A model generated the notes under the pieces. That model did no database searches and was not told the origin of the DNA. It worked only from the letters and a program-made list of their open reading frames with translations. This document shows positions 52,900-60,994 of a stretch of 64,000 bases of DNA, piece by piece (within the stretch, counting starts at the first letter, position 1; each line of letters begins with the position of its first letter). The stretch is from NCBI GenBank assembly GCA_033856195.1, contig JAWVFL010000067.1, positions 88,672 to 152,671 on the forward strand. Reading direction: 5' to 3'. The stretch comes from VRUE01 sp033856195. Its GTDB lineage: Bacteria > Actinomycetota > Thermoleophilia > Solirubrobacterales > 70-9. The translations under genes were made by a program, and so were the position numbers.

Positions 52900-53041
52900 C
52901 GTCGCCGACCCTAATGCCTAGGCTCTGCGTCTGAATCCTTCGACTCCACGCACGGCGGAGATATCCGTCTCGTCACGCCTCGACGCCTCACCAGCCGAGG
53001 TATGGGACCGGGTCATTACTCCCGAAGGGATCAACGACGAG

Positions 53042-53428
53042 ATGCGCCCCTTCCTGCGCATGACGCTCCCCCCGGGAGTGGAGCAGCTCGATCCGGAGAG
53101 CATCGAGATCGGCAAGCCGATCGGCCGCAGCTGGATCCTCCTCTTCGGCGTGCTCCCCTTCGACTACGACGACGTCACGCTCGAGCGTCTCGAACCTGGG
53201 CGCAGCTTCCTCGAGCGCTCGAAGATGCTAAGCCAGCAGACCTGGGAACACGAACGGACGATTGAGCCAGCAGAAGGTGGCTGCGTGGTCACCGACAGGG
53301 TGCGCTGGCAGCCGCGGCTCGGGCTCCCGGCCTCTCCCCTGAAGCCGGTAATCGGCTGGTTCTTCCGCCACCGCCACAAGCGACTGAGGCGGCATTTCGG
53401 TGGCGAGGTCGTACCGGCGTCCGGCTGA
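53042..53428 (+). CDS. SRPBCC/START-superfamily ligand-binding protein (start uncertain)
   Basis: 128 residues from ATG 53042, the first canonical start. The frame is open from 52922, and upstream residues ISVSSRLDASPAEVWDRVITPEGINDE form the expected first strand and helix of an SRPBCC barrel. ATA 52961 would give 155 residues, normal for the family, with a GGCGGAG directly before it. The body contains ILLFGVLPFDYDD and VRWQPRLGLPASPLKPVIGWFFRHRHKRLRRHF. SRPBCC proteins bind lipids or aromatics, or act as cyclases. The ligand is unknown. It is divergent from the oxidoreductase gene. Confidence 0.68.
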   Translation: MRPFLRMTLPPGVEQLDPESIEIGKPIGRSWILLFGVLPFDYDDVTLERLEPGRSFLERSKMLSQQTWEHERTIEPAEGGCVVTDRVRWQPRLGLPASPLKPVIGWFFRHRHKRLRRHFGGEVVPASG

Positions 53429-53537
53429 ACGAACGGACGCTCCGGGCCACCGGCCGCTATCGCGAAGGCCCTGCAAGGCGGATGTCAGAGTGCCGCCTCG
53501 GAATAGATTTGTGTACTGGCAGGTCACTATCCAAAAA

Positions 53538-54422
53538 ATGGATAAGTACACAAGGAAACTGGAGATATTCAAACAGAGCTACCAGGAGGTGCTCGCCGCC
53601 CTCAAGCATCAGGACGACAAGCTCAACCGAATCCTGACAGCGCTCGCCTTCCTGACCGTCGCTGGCGTTGCGCTCTTCTCGCGGGTCACGGGGCCGAACA
53701 ACGGGCTCACCTTGGGCGATTCCGGACCGGGTGCCCCAGTGGTTCTCTTTGTCGTGTTTCTGATAGCTGTCGCGATCGGCGTCATTGTGACCCTGACGGC
53801 AATCGGACCTGGCAGTCCGCTTCATCAGGCCTCCACACCCGAGCAGTGGGCGAAGCTTCCGAAATCGTTGATCTTCTATGCGCTCATCGCCCGCAACGAA
53901 AAATGGGGCAAGAGATTCGACGAGCCCGCGGACGACCTCGAGAAGGAGCTCGCGCGCAACTACCACCAGGAGACGCGGCAGATCGCGCGTCGCGTTGTCT
54001 ACAAGGTCGTCCGTGCCCGCGAGGCGGTCGCTTGGGTGCAGCTCGCGATAGTGGCGCTTGCCCTGATGGGGATCTTCGGCGCGATCGGGCTATCCGCCAC
54101 CACTCGCTGGTGGGTCGCCTCGGGCCTGCTGGTCGTCGTGCTGGCGATCCCGCTCTGGGATCTGGTGACGATGGTCGACGCTCGCTACATCGACAGCAAC
54201 TACTCGGCGCTGGCGTACGCGATGCTTGCAGCCGCAACTGCGATGGCAGCTGGCTTCCTTGTGACCGGCGACCTCGCCGACTCCAAATGGGAGGCGCTCG
54301 CCTACGCCGCGGTCGTCTTCATTGTCCCCCGCTACGCGATAGTGAGACCGAAACAAACACACGCGCTATTGATCTTGGGGCTGCTGGCTGCGATTCCCAC
54401 AGTGTTGTTGATGATTTTTTGA
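53538..54422 (+). CDS. Multi-TM protein, possible defence effector
   Basis: A 294-residue protein. The N-terminal amphipathic helix (LEIFKQSYQEVLAALKHQDDKLNRIL) runs into a pair of transmembrane helices (about 32-50 and 65-90), then a charged cytoplasmic region (about 95-160, PKSLIFYALIARNEKWGKRFDEP), then about five more helices. The helix-plus-2TM start recalls Pycsar-type membrane effectors (the KxxxLL-type helix), but the rest does not, and there is no cyclase nearby. It is 5 bases upstream of a dGTPase-like HD gene, so they are one operon. Start chosen at ATG 53538. Function unknown. Confidence 0.6.
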   Translation: MDKYTRKLEIFKQSYQEVLAALKHQDDKLNRILTALAFLTVAGVALFSRVTGPNNGLTLGDSGPGAPVVLFVVFLIAVAIGVIVTLTAIGPGSPLHQASTPEQWAKLPKSLIFYALIARNEKWGKRFDEPADDLEKELARNYHQETRQIARRVVYKVVRAREAVAWVQLAIVALALMGIFGAIGLSATTRWWVASGLLVVVLAIPLWDLVTMVDARYIDSNYSALAYAMLAAATAMAAGFLVTGDLADSKWEALAYAAVVFIVPRYAIVRPKQTHALLILGLLAAIPTVLLMIF

Positions 54423-54427
54423 CTGCG

Positions 54428-55561
54428 ATGAGCGACCAGCGCGCGGGAGAGCCAGACTGGACGCAGCGGGCAGCGGCCGACGGAGGCAGGCGCGGTGGTG
54501 GTAGTCCATTCGAGATCGACCGCGACCGGATCGTTCACTGTGACACCTTTCGCGATCTCCAGCACAAGACCCAAGTTCAGACCGTTGTCCGGGATGCCGA
54601 GAAAGTTCGCTATCGCACCCGCCTCAACCACGTGCTCGAGGTCGCCCAGATCGCCCGCGGCCTCGCCGGCGAGCTGGAAGCAGACCCGAACCTGGCCGAG
54701 GCGATCTCGTTGGCACACGATCTCGGACACCCACCGTTTGGCCACGCGGGCGAGCGTGCACTTGCGGCAGCGCTGCAACGGCTCGGACATGAAGGATGGA
54801 ACGCCAACGCCCACTCGCTGCTCGTCGTCGATCGCATCGAGTGCATGTTCATCGATTTCCGGGGACTCAATCTCACCCTCGGCACGCGTGAGGGAATTGC
54901 ACGGCATTCGACTCCGTTCGATGATCCGAAGCCGTGGCCGGAGGCTGGCGACCTACCCCACTCAGGCCTCGAGGCCCAGATCGCGGATGCGGCCGACGTG
55001 CTGGCGTACCTGAGCCATGACCTTGACGACGCGCTCACCGCTGGCTACCTAACGCTCGACGACGTGCGGGCCACGAGCCCGGAGATTGCCGATCTCGCCG
55101 AGGCGCCCGCCGAGAGCTGGGATGCCAGCCCCTGGCCCTCGAGGGAGCATCCACAGCTCGCCCGGCGCCGCCTGGTCGCCCGCCTAATCGGGAGGTGCAT
55201 CGGCGATCTCGCCGCTTCCAGTCGCGCTCGTATCGAGGAGTACGCCGGCGGTGACCATGGTGCCGTTCGCTCGGTGGCGATGCGCACAGTCGTCTACTCG
55301 GATAAGTTCGACAGCAGGATGCGGGCACTGCTCGACCTACTGCGCGACAGCTACTACCACAGTGCGTCGGTGCGTTCGAGCGATCGCGAGGCAGAGGAAA
55401 TAGTAGTTGGCCTTTTCGATGCCCTGCTCAACGACTTGGCAACCGTGCCTGAGCGATTCCTAGTCAGTGGTGAGGCGGTGGAGCTCGGCGTGGCCAGCTA
55501 CGTCGCTTCCTTGACCGACGTATCGGCGACGGCTCTTGCCGAGCGCCTCGGCATCAGATGA
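54428..55561 (+). CDS. dgt: dGTP triphosphohydrolase-like HD-domain protein
   Basis: A 377-residue protein with the Dgt-type HD set: HKTQVQTV, RTRLNHVLEVAQIA (H68), SLAHDLGHPPFGHAGE (H97-D98, the metal pair and HPPFGH) and YLSHDLDDAL (last metal Asp). It would hydrolyse dGTP to deoxyguanosine and triphosphate. It follows the multi-TM gene by 5 bases. dGTPases have been shown to deplete dNTPs against phage. Housekeeping nucleotide control is the alternative. It overlaps the convergent PPDK-like gene by 8 bp. Confidence 0.85.
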   Translation: MSDQRAGEPDWTQRAAADGGRRGGGSPFEIDRDRIVHCDTFRDLQHKTQVQTVVRDAEKVRYRTRLNHVLEVAQIARGLAGELEADPNLAEAISLAHDLGHPPFGHAGERALAAALQRLGHEGWNANAHSLLVVDRIECMFIDFRGLNLTLGTREGIARHSTPFDDPKPWPEAGDLPHSGLEAQIADAADVLAYLSHDLDDALTAGYLTLDDVRATSPEIADLAEAPAESWDASPWPSREHPQLARRRLVARLIGRCIGDLAASSRARIEEYAGGDHGAVRSVAMRTVVYSDKFDSRMRALLDLLRDSYYHSASVRSSDREAEEIVVGLFDALLNDLATVPERFLVSGEAVELGVASYVASLTDVSATALAERLGIR

Positions 55562-57572
55562 TCGCGCGCGTCTTCTCGGCCCAGGCGAGGGCATCGGTTA
55601 GACCGTTTTCGCCATCTCCATCCGCAGACTCGATCGGCAGGCGTCCGGCGAAGACACGACCTTCCTCGCCACCGTCGATCGAAACCCAATCTCCCTCTTC
55701 GAGATGGGTCTCCCCGATCTCCGCCGAGCCACTCTGCACATGCAGTCCTTCACAGCCGACGAGTGCCACAACGCCGGCCTCCAAAGCCACAACCGCGGCA
55801 TGGGACGTGACGCCTCCCGAACTCGAAAGCACCCCGGCGATATCTCGAAACGCTCCGTAATCGTCGGTGGTCACGGAATCGACGACCAAGACGACTGGAT
55901 CACCCCCCGAGCGCAGATGGTCGATGCCGTGCTGGTCCAGGGCAATGCGGCCGATCGCCGCTCCAGGCGCTGCCACCCGGGCCTCGGCGAGCGGGTCTGA
56001 CTGAGTCCGCAGTCGCCGCCGTTCAAGTCGGTCCAGGTCCAGGCCTTCGAGGAGCTGGGCCGCCCGCGCGCTGTCGATGCGATGGTCGCGCCACAAGTCA
56101 TAGGCGCTCAGCACCCGCGCTGCACTCGGCTGGCGTGCGGGCCGCATCTGCAGCAGGAACGGGCGGCTGCGCTCGAACGCGAACTCGAACTCCTGGACAT
56201 CGCCACCGACGGTCTCCAGCACTGGGATCCAGCGCTCTATCTCACGCTTCCCCTCGGGGAGCTCGCGGCTGAGATCGGCAAGTTCACTCGGATCGAGCCG
56301 ACCGGATACCAGCGGCGTGCCACGGCGGCCGCGCACGTACTCGATTAGGGGCTTGCGCCCGCCAGTCCTCGGGTCGCGGGTGAATCCGACGCCGCTGCCG
56401 GACCGCTCGTCGGCGTCGGGGAAGACCATCTGCTGGACGACCACGGCCAGTCCGAAGGAATCGGCGATGCCGTGCATCTGGCGATAGAGGCGTGCCCGAT
56501 CCGAATGCCACGACGCGAGCACCTTCACGACGGCTGACGACACGGCCGCGACGGTCGGCGCAACATCGAGGCAGGTGTCCAGCATCCCCGGCATCGAGTG
56601 GATGGGCGAAGAGCGAACAGCGAGCTTTGCTTGCGAGGGATCACGGCCAAAGGAGGCCTGTGCCCCCTCGAGCAGCAGATTGATCGCCGCGGCCAGCTCA
56701 TCATCACCCACACCTGTCAGGTCGTCCCCCGGAGCAATCGCGAAGGCGGGCATCACCGGCAGCCCCGCGCGCAGCGCGGCGAGGAGCCCGGCCCCCTTGC
56801 CACCGAGCACGCCGCGGGCATCGCCGGGCGGCTCCGGCAGGCCCGGCACACCTATCGACCAGACACGCGATCCGAACTCGCCGGGTGCAACCGCGGGGGC
56901 CTCCTGCAGCTTCGAGCCGCTGAGCGCTTTCAGGGGACGCCACTCCCACCAGAGGAGCGACTCCTGAAACATGCCGACCGGCCGACGCTGGATGTTGAGC
57001 TCAAGCACAACAGGATCGTCGATGCGGGGACTGACCGCTTCAAGCAGCCCCGAGCGCAGTACACGCTCGACCGCGTCCTGTATACGGGCATCGGCGATCT
57101 CCTCCGGTGAGTCGAATCGCCCGCTGCGGACATGCCCCTCAGCGCCCGGCGGCAAGTCGTCAACATCCCTGACGCGATATCGGCCTTCCACCAGCTCGTA
57201 GCGACCCCGGCCGGTGCTTGTGACGAGGAGGTTTCCGGCAAGAACCGTGTCACTGACGTCGATCGCCTCCTGAAACAGCACATTCCAGTCGGAAACTAGG
57301 CGCGTCGCCTCCTCGATCGCATCCTCCACGGGCGCCTCGGGAAGGAACGGACCCTTTGCGTGCTGAATCTCGTCCGCCGGGTGATAGGTACGTACAGTCA
57401 TGCGCTCGTCGCCGGCGGCGAGGTCCCGCAACCGCTCCCGAAGTGCCGCGTCGACCGGCGTTCCCGCCTCGATCAACGCAATTCGAGGTGTATTGAGCCC
57501 GTGGGCCGCCAGCTGCCGAATCCGCGCAAGCTTGCCCAGATACTCTGCCGAAGGAGGGAGAACAGCGGCCAT
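55554..57572 (-). CDS. PPDK/PEP-synthase-like phosphotransferase without the PEP barrel
   Basis: A 672-residue protein. Residues 1 to about 230 show no family I recognise. About 280-530 is a pyruvate-phosphate-dikinase ATP-binding domain (VLGGKGAGLLAALRAGLPVMPAFAI, VRSSPIHSMPGMLDTCLDVAP, QQMVFP, GVGFTRDPRTG, FEFAFERSRPFLLQMRP). About 560-660 is the mobile phosphohistidine domain with catalytic His in SSSGGVTSHAAVVALEAG. The C-terminal PEP/pyruvate TIM barrel is absent. The substrate could be a small molecule or protein, as in rifampin phosphotransferase-like enzymes. ATG 57572 chosen. Upstream frame enters the tRNA repeat. Confidence 0.82.
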   Translation of the reverse strand: MAAVLPPSAEYLGKLARIRQLAAHGLNTPRIALIEAGTPVDAALRERLRDLAAGDERMTVRTYHPADEIQHAKGPFLPEAPVEDAIEEATRLVSDWNVLFQEAIDVSDTVLAGNLLVTSTGRGRYELVEGRYRVRDVDDLPPGAEGHVRSGRFDSPEEIADARIQDAVERVLRSGLLEAVSPRIDDPVVLELNIQRRPVGMFQESLLWWEWRPLKALSGSKLQEAPAVAPGEFGSRVWSIGVPGLPEPPGDARGVLGGKGAGLLAALRAGLPVMPAFAIAPGDDLTGVGDDELAAAINLLLEGAQASFGRDPSQAKLAVRSSPIHSMPGMLDTCLDVAPTVAAVSSAVVKVLASWHSDRARLYRQMHGIADSFGLAVVVQQMVFPDADERSGSGVGFTRDPRTGGRKPLIEYVRGRRGTPLVSGRLDPSELADLSRELPEGKREIERWIPVLETVGGDVQEFEFAFERSRPFLLQMRPARQPSAARVLSAYDLWRDHRIDSARAAQLLEGLDLDRLERRRLRTQSDPLAEARVAAPGAAIGRIALDQHGIDHLRSGGDPVVLVVDSVTTDDYGAFRDIAGVLSSSGGVTSHAAVVALEAGVVALVGCEGLHVQSGSAEIGETHLEEGDWVSIDGGEEGRVFAGRLPIESADGDGENGLTDALAWAEKTRAII

Positions 57573-57659
57573 GTGGGCGATGCTAGCGCTCTCCCTGAGC
57601 CCCATAAGGAAGCCAAGCGGCAATTTGCGGAATCGCCGCGAGCGAATGAATCGATCGAT

Positions 57660-57704
57660 CGATGGCGAGGGTGGGAATCGAACCCACGACACCACGATTT
57701 TCAG
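57660..57704. repeat. Attachment-site repeat attL (3' half of tRNA-Phe)
   Basis: Forty-five bases identical to 61920-61964, covering the anticodon loop to 3' end of the tRNA-Phe gene (minus strand). After one mismatch (57705 G against 61965 T) five more bases match. It is a direct repeat bounding a 4.26-kb island and lacks the 5' half of the tRNA, so it is not a functional gene. Confidence 0.88.
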
Positions 57705-57708
57705 GCGT

Positions 57709-57740
57709 GTAGTAGGGCCGGTTCAAACCGGCCCCACTAC
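57709..57740. repeat. Near-perfect hairpin at the island edge
   Basis: Fourteen of 15 positions pair (57709-57723 with 57726-57740; one A-C mismatch) around a 2-base loop. It abuts the attL repeat. It is GC-rich with a GGTTCAAACC centre and does not fold as a tRNA T-arm. Possible role: boundary terminator or recombinase-related site. Confidence 0.65.
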
Positions 57741-57845
57741 GGCATGAAACCGCATTGTTATGCGGAATACGGGGCTACCCCCAGAGCGTATTGTAGACGA
57801 TTCACGCGGCCTGAATTATGGTTGGTTCCGGGCGGATTCCGGTGG

Positions 57846-57883
57846 GTTTGGGCTATGAAGGGTCGTCTCGTAGCCCAAACAAG
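57846..57883. repeat. Imperfect palindrome, island left copy
   Basis: GTTTGGGCTATGAAGG then, after a short spacer, TAGCCCAAACAAG. The GTTTGGGC/GCCCAAAC arms flank about 20 bases. A very similar element lies at the other end of the island (61829-61867). Both have ATGAA next to the left arm and AAG after the right arm. Confidence 0.7.
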
Positions 57884-57944
57884 GGCCAAGGCCTCGATGC
57901 GCAACACGAGTGCCGCATGTCGCGCCAAGCGGCAGTCGCCGGGG

Positions 57945-58711
57945 TCATTGGGGCCGCCAAATCTTCCCCTCGACTCGGTCCGCGGGGTCGGCCGGCGGAC
58001 CGAGGGCTCGCAACTCCGCTTCGTGTTCGCTCATGACCAAAGCGGAGACCGCCGCGTCGAAGGCATCTTCGGACCCGGCGGCCCGCTCGAGAAGGTCTCT
58101 CGGCTGCTCGGGAAAGTGCTCGAGCAGATAGTCGTGTCGCGCCGACCACCTGCCCTTGTTGACCGGACCCGTCAGCGCGCGCGGATAGATCTCCACCACG
58201 CGCGGCCATCCCTCGGAGAACGGCCAGATACCGAAGCCGTTCTTGGCAAGCGTCAACAGATGAGGCATCCCGCGAATCGATCCAGTGCCCACGGCGCCGG
58301 CACCACCGATCTGAAAGACGGACTTCGGACGCACAGCGTCCTCGCTTCTCTCGGTCTGCCTGTAGAGCCGTGCTTTCGGATGGGGATTTCGCTTACCGGG
58401 GCGCCCCCAGAAGGGGTCTTCGCATCCCTCAAGCAAAAATCCTCGCCCTCATGCCCCATGGCAGACCACACGTCCTCCCCGCTGGACCAACCGTTCTCCT
58501 CGCACCACCACGCGGGGAACGAAAAGGCGAAGTCCAGTCCGATGACCATGCGGGGCTCGTCTTCACCAAGCTCAAGAAGCTTCGCGATGAGCTCACCGCG
58601 GCCAAGCCCGTTTCTCAGCTCAGTCAGCCTGCCGTGCCGGACCTCGGCTCGCCACAGAGACTCCGCGGGCCCCTTGGCCCTGCCAGACCAGTCGACAGCG
58701 ATGATTTGCAC
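57945..58711 (-). pseudogene. DUF429-like (RNase H-fold) protein, frameshifted
   Basis: Starts GTG 58711 with VQIIAVDWSGRAKGPAESLW (Asp in AVDWSG) and MVIGLDFAFSFPAWW (second Asp), the RNase H-fold signature of DUF429 proteins. The frame breaks at a five-A run on the plus strand (58435-58439, TTTTT in the gene). One more T restores the frame into LEGCEDPFWGRPGKRN...VFQIGGAGAVGTGSIRGMPHL...FDAAVSALVMSEHEAEL, the normal family C-terminus (AFDAAVSAL). Length 767 bases is 3n+2. It lies inside the tRNA-bounded island. Sequencing error in a homopolymer is possible. Confidence 0.8.
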
Positions 58712-58901
58712 GGGACGATGGTCGCAGTTCTTTTGTGGAGCACATACCCTTCTCGCGCAATGCGGCAACGGTGGATCAGTTCACGCTTCGTGCTCGAACC
58801 TTCGCCAACCACGCCCGATGTCGCCTCCCTTGATACACCAGTCGTCTCCCCAAAGGTCCAAGGGTTGGCGAGCATCGCGGATCAGAAGTACCATCCGAAG
58901 C

Positions 58902-59255
58902 ATGACTTCGCGCCAGTTCCGCATCGGGGGGCTCGTCCTTTCCGCGGCCTTCGCCGCCCTCGGCATCTGGGCACTCGCTGAGGCCAAATACGGCACCGGC
59001 ACCTTCTGGCTAGTACTAAGCGTTGCGTGGATGCTGCTCGCCCTCTTCAGGAACAACACTCTGCGGGCGCAAGAGCGTCGGCGACAGCGATTAGAGGCAA
59101 AGTACGCGTCACGACCGACCCCGGTGCAGCCGGACCACCCTTCCCGTTGGTGCAGCCCGGATAACCCGCCTGGTTGGTACTTGAATCCGGCCACCAACGA
59201 ACCTGCGTACTGGTCTGAGATCGGCTGGCGGACGAAGGAGCCGAGCCCGACCTAG
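58902..59255 (+). CDS. DUF2510-domain small membrane protein
   Basis: A 117-residue protein. Two transmembrane helices (about 8-24 and 31-47: GGLVLSAAFAALGIWALAEA, GTFWLVLSVAWMLLALF) precede a basic linker and a C-terminal DUF2510 segment (NPPGWYLNPATNEPAYWSEIGWR), a short Trp-rich module common in actinobacterial membrane proteins. The start ATG 58902 is the first that gives the helices, and the longer frame is an artefact. Function unknown. Island gene. Confidence 0.72.
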   Translation: MTSRQFRIGGLVLSAAFAALGIWALAEAKYGTGTFWLVLSVAWMLLALFRNNTLRAQERRRQRLEAKYASRPTPVQPDHPSRWCSPDNPPGWYLNPATNEPAYWSEIGWRTKEPSPT

Positions 59256-59265
59256 CCCGAATCGT

Positions 59266-59311
59266 TCATGAAGAGACCAAAGGTCCTCCAGGACGCAATT
59301 TCTTCATGAAT
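59266..59311. terminator. Hairpin after the DUF2510 gene
   Basis: Arms 59266-59275 (TTCATGAAGA) and 59302-59311 are reverse complements (10 bp), 10 bases after the DUF2510 stop, with AGGTCCTCCAGGAC in the loop adding a short stem. No T-run follows. It is a weak U-less terminator candidate. Confidence 0.5.
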
Positions 59312-59432
59312 GATCGGAGCTTGCGCAAGGCGCGGGCATTTACGACTCGGAGTCAGCGCGCTCCCAAATCGCGCAAAGCGGGAGTGCAGAACTCCGTGGG
59401 GACGAGGAGCTCAGACGGCCCCTAGTGCCTCG

Positions 59433-59618
59433 CTATCCGAGCTGACCACTCCCACCGCAAGTCGTGCATCTGACCTCAAGCGTGCCGTTGCAGATGTTGC
59501 ATCGCGAAGTTGGTGCCTCACCAGGTCCCGGCGACGGATTCACGATGTTTCCGGTGCCTCCGCAGCCGTGGCAGCGACTCATTCCACTCCCGTTGCAGTC
59601 CAGACATATTCGAGGCAT
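59433..59618 (-). CDS. DnaJ-type zinc-finger mini-protein
   Basis: 61 residues from ATG 59618, with four CxxC motifs: CLDC, CHGCGGTG, CNICNGT and CTTCGGSG. They form two zinc-binding units like the Cys-rich domain of DnaJ (CxxCxGxG). There is no J-domain and no other part. Such free zinc fingers bind unfolded protein or act as chaperone adaptors. It is an island gene with no clear partner. The larger open frame to 59663 adds a basic tail of unlikely origin. Confidence 0.65.
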   Translation of the reverse strand: MPRICLDCNGSGMSRCHGCGGTGNIVNPSPGPGEAPTSRCNICNGTLEVRCTTCGGSGQLG

Positions 59619-59810
59619 AGCACTTGACTTTCTAAGTATCCGCGGAGACTTTCTGGGACTCAACCACTATCTCATGATAAGCGTACTTGCCTATCAATCC
59701 GCTTGCCTCCCTGGGTCACCTCTCGGCAGCCACAAGGATCATCTGACGACCGTTCTTCGCGCGAAGCGACAGCAGACATAAGGCTCGGGAAGACCACGAC
59801 GGAGGAGGGT

Positions 59811-60413
59811 TCAAGCACGAAGTTGGCGCAGTGTGGCCTGCGCTCGCGAGACGATTTCGCGCAGCCGCACCGGATCGGGGCTGTCGACGAGTGCCATCTC
59901 TATTCCGTCCGCCGTGGGCCCGGGCATCTTGCCGTTGAGCGCATCGGTCTGGACGTAAACCTCGCTCAGAACCGCCCGCGCCTCGCCCGACCGAGTGCTG
60001 ATCGTCGCCCTGTGCTTGTGGTACTCGCTAGACGGCAGGAAGAATTTATAGCCGTAGAACTCGGCGTCGATTGCCTCCGCAAGTCGGCTGTCGATGGTTG
60101 CCAGCTCGTCAAGCAGGTCGTCGATGGCGGATGCCAGCTGCTCGTCCGTGGGACCAGCGGCGCCGATCGGTGGGGACGTCGGCGCCTCAGCTGTCGTCGT
60201 CGCCGGTTTCGGGAGGCGGGGCTCGATCTTGCGGGCAACCGCCTGCCAGAACCGATCGTCCGTCCACATCGCGGTTGCGAGGAGCGCCAGGCCGAGCAGC
60301 AGCGCGATCCCGAAGAGGACGACCTTCACGAGCGTGGAGCGGCCGACCGTGATCCCTAGCGCAAGGGCTGCGACAAGCAGAAACGCCTGGCCGATAATCA
60401 CCTTCCAGTTCAC
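59811..60413 (-). CDS. Two-helix membrane protein of unknown function
   Basis: A 200-residue protein. N-terminal helices at about 5-22 (IIGQAFLLVAALALGITV) and 30-49 (VVLFGIALLLGLALLATAMW) precede a cytoplasmic helical region (about 85-200) with TDEQLASAIDDLLDELATIDSRLAEAI and PVRLREIVSRAQATLRQLRA, likely coiled coil. No family recognised. It is divergent from the 60479 gene. Island gene. Confidence 0.6.
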   Translation of the reverse strand: MNWKVIIGQAFLLVAALALGITVGRSTLVKVVLFGIALLLGLALLATAMWTDDRFWQAVARKIEPRLPKPATTTAEAPTSPPIGAAGPTDEQLASAIDDLLDELATIDSRLAEAIDAEFYGYKFFLPSSEYHKHRATISTRSGEARAVLSEVYVQTDALNGKMPGPTADGIEMALVDSPDPVRLREIVSRAQATLRQLRA

Positions 60414-60478
60414 TGGGAGAGATACTCTCAGGCGAAGGGGGCGAGACCTTCATTGGCGCAATGTAGGTTGATGGTGTT

Positions 60479-60952
60479 GTGGTTTTCGCCGCCGCTACTG
60501 AAACCCCCATCTGGCTCCTCCTTGCCGTACCAGCGCTCACTGCGCTTCTTGGGTTCGTTGTCGGCCAGGTTGTGCCAGAGCTTTTCAATCGCCGGGCGGC
60601 TGGTCGTGCCAGATACGACGCGGCTATAGCTGCGGTCAGCCGGGCACACGCTGCCCGCTTTGGCGTCGGACTCGGAATTCCGATGGAGTGGCTGAAGTCG
60701 CCCGATGCCGCAACTCACGCCGCAACCGAGAGCGAATTGTCGAAGGCCGCTATGGAGCGATTTCTGATAGCGAGCGCCGATGCAAGAGCAGCGCTGGCGG
60801 CGCTCCATCCATGGTCACCAGACCTCCAAGCCTACTGGGATGGGACCCTACTGCGCGAGGAGCACTTCGACACGGTGATCGGTCTCCTCTACGAGCGGAG
60901 GAAGTCCCCTCTTAAGCGGCATGGCGCTGACAGTGCGAAAACGACTTCCTAG
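60479..60952 (+). CDS. Single-pass membrane protein of unknown function
   Basis: A 157-residue protein from GTG 60479. One transmembrane helix (about 11-31, IWLLLAVPALTALLGFVVGQVV) is followed by a cytoplasmic helical domain (about 40-150, SKAAMERFLIASADARAALAALHPWSPDLQAYW). No domain is recognised. It is divergent from 60413. The two genes are similar in layout (membrane anchor plus helical cytoplasmic part) but not in sequence. Island gene. Confidence 0.6.
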   Translation: MVFAAATETPIWLLLAVPALTALLGFVVGQVVPELFNRRAAGRARYDAAIAAVSRAHAARFGVGLGIPMEWLKSPDAATHAATESELSKAAMERFLIASADARAALAALHPWSPDLQAYWDGTLLREEHFDTVIGLLYERRKSPLKRHGADSAKTTS

Positions 60953-60994
60953 GACAGCAGGGCGCTGCTGCCTTCGCGTGAAAGCAGAAGCAAC

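Larger units (their letters stand above)
57573..57944. other. Intergenic: island left boundary, no gene
   Basis: This 372-base gap between the PPDK-like start and the broken DUF429-like gene contains the left tRNA-Phe repeat (57660-57704), a hairpin (57709-57740) and an imperfect palindrome (57846-57883). No protein-coding gene is supported. The plus-strand frames here are composition artefacts. Confidence 0.8.

Noticed and set aside
53538..54422. A confident Pycsar effector assignment
   Set aside because: Only the N-terminal helix plus two-TM pattern is similar. The C-terminal helices and the lack of a cyclase gene do not fit.
57709..57740. A second tRNA gene at the island edge
   Set aside because: The GGTTCAAACC centre looks like a T-arm, but the stem does not pair correctly as a T-arm and no acceptor, D or anticodon arm is present.
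57360..59255. A 631-residue plus-strand open frame across the tRNA repeat and island
   Set aside because: It reads through the PPDK-like start, the tRNA repeat and the antisense of the DUF429-like gene, with low-complexity composition. Only its last 117 residues (from 58902) look real.
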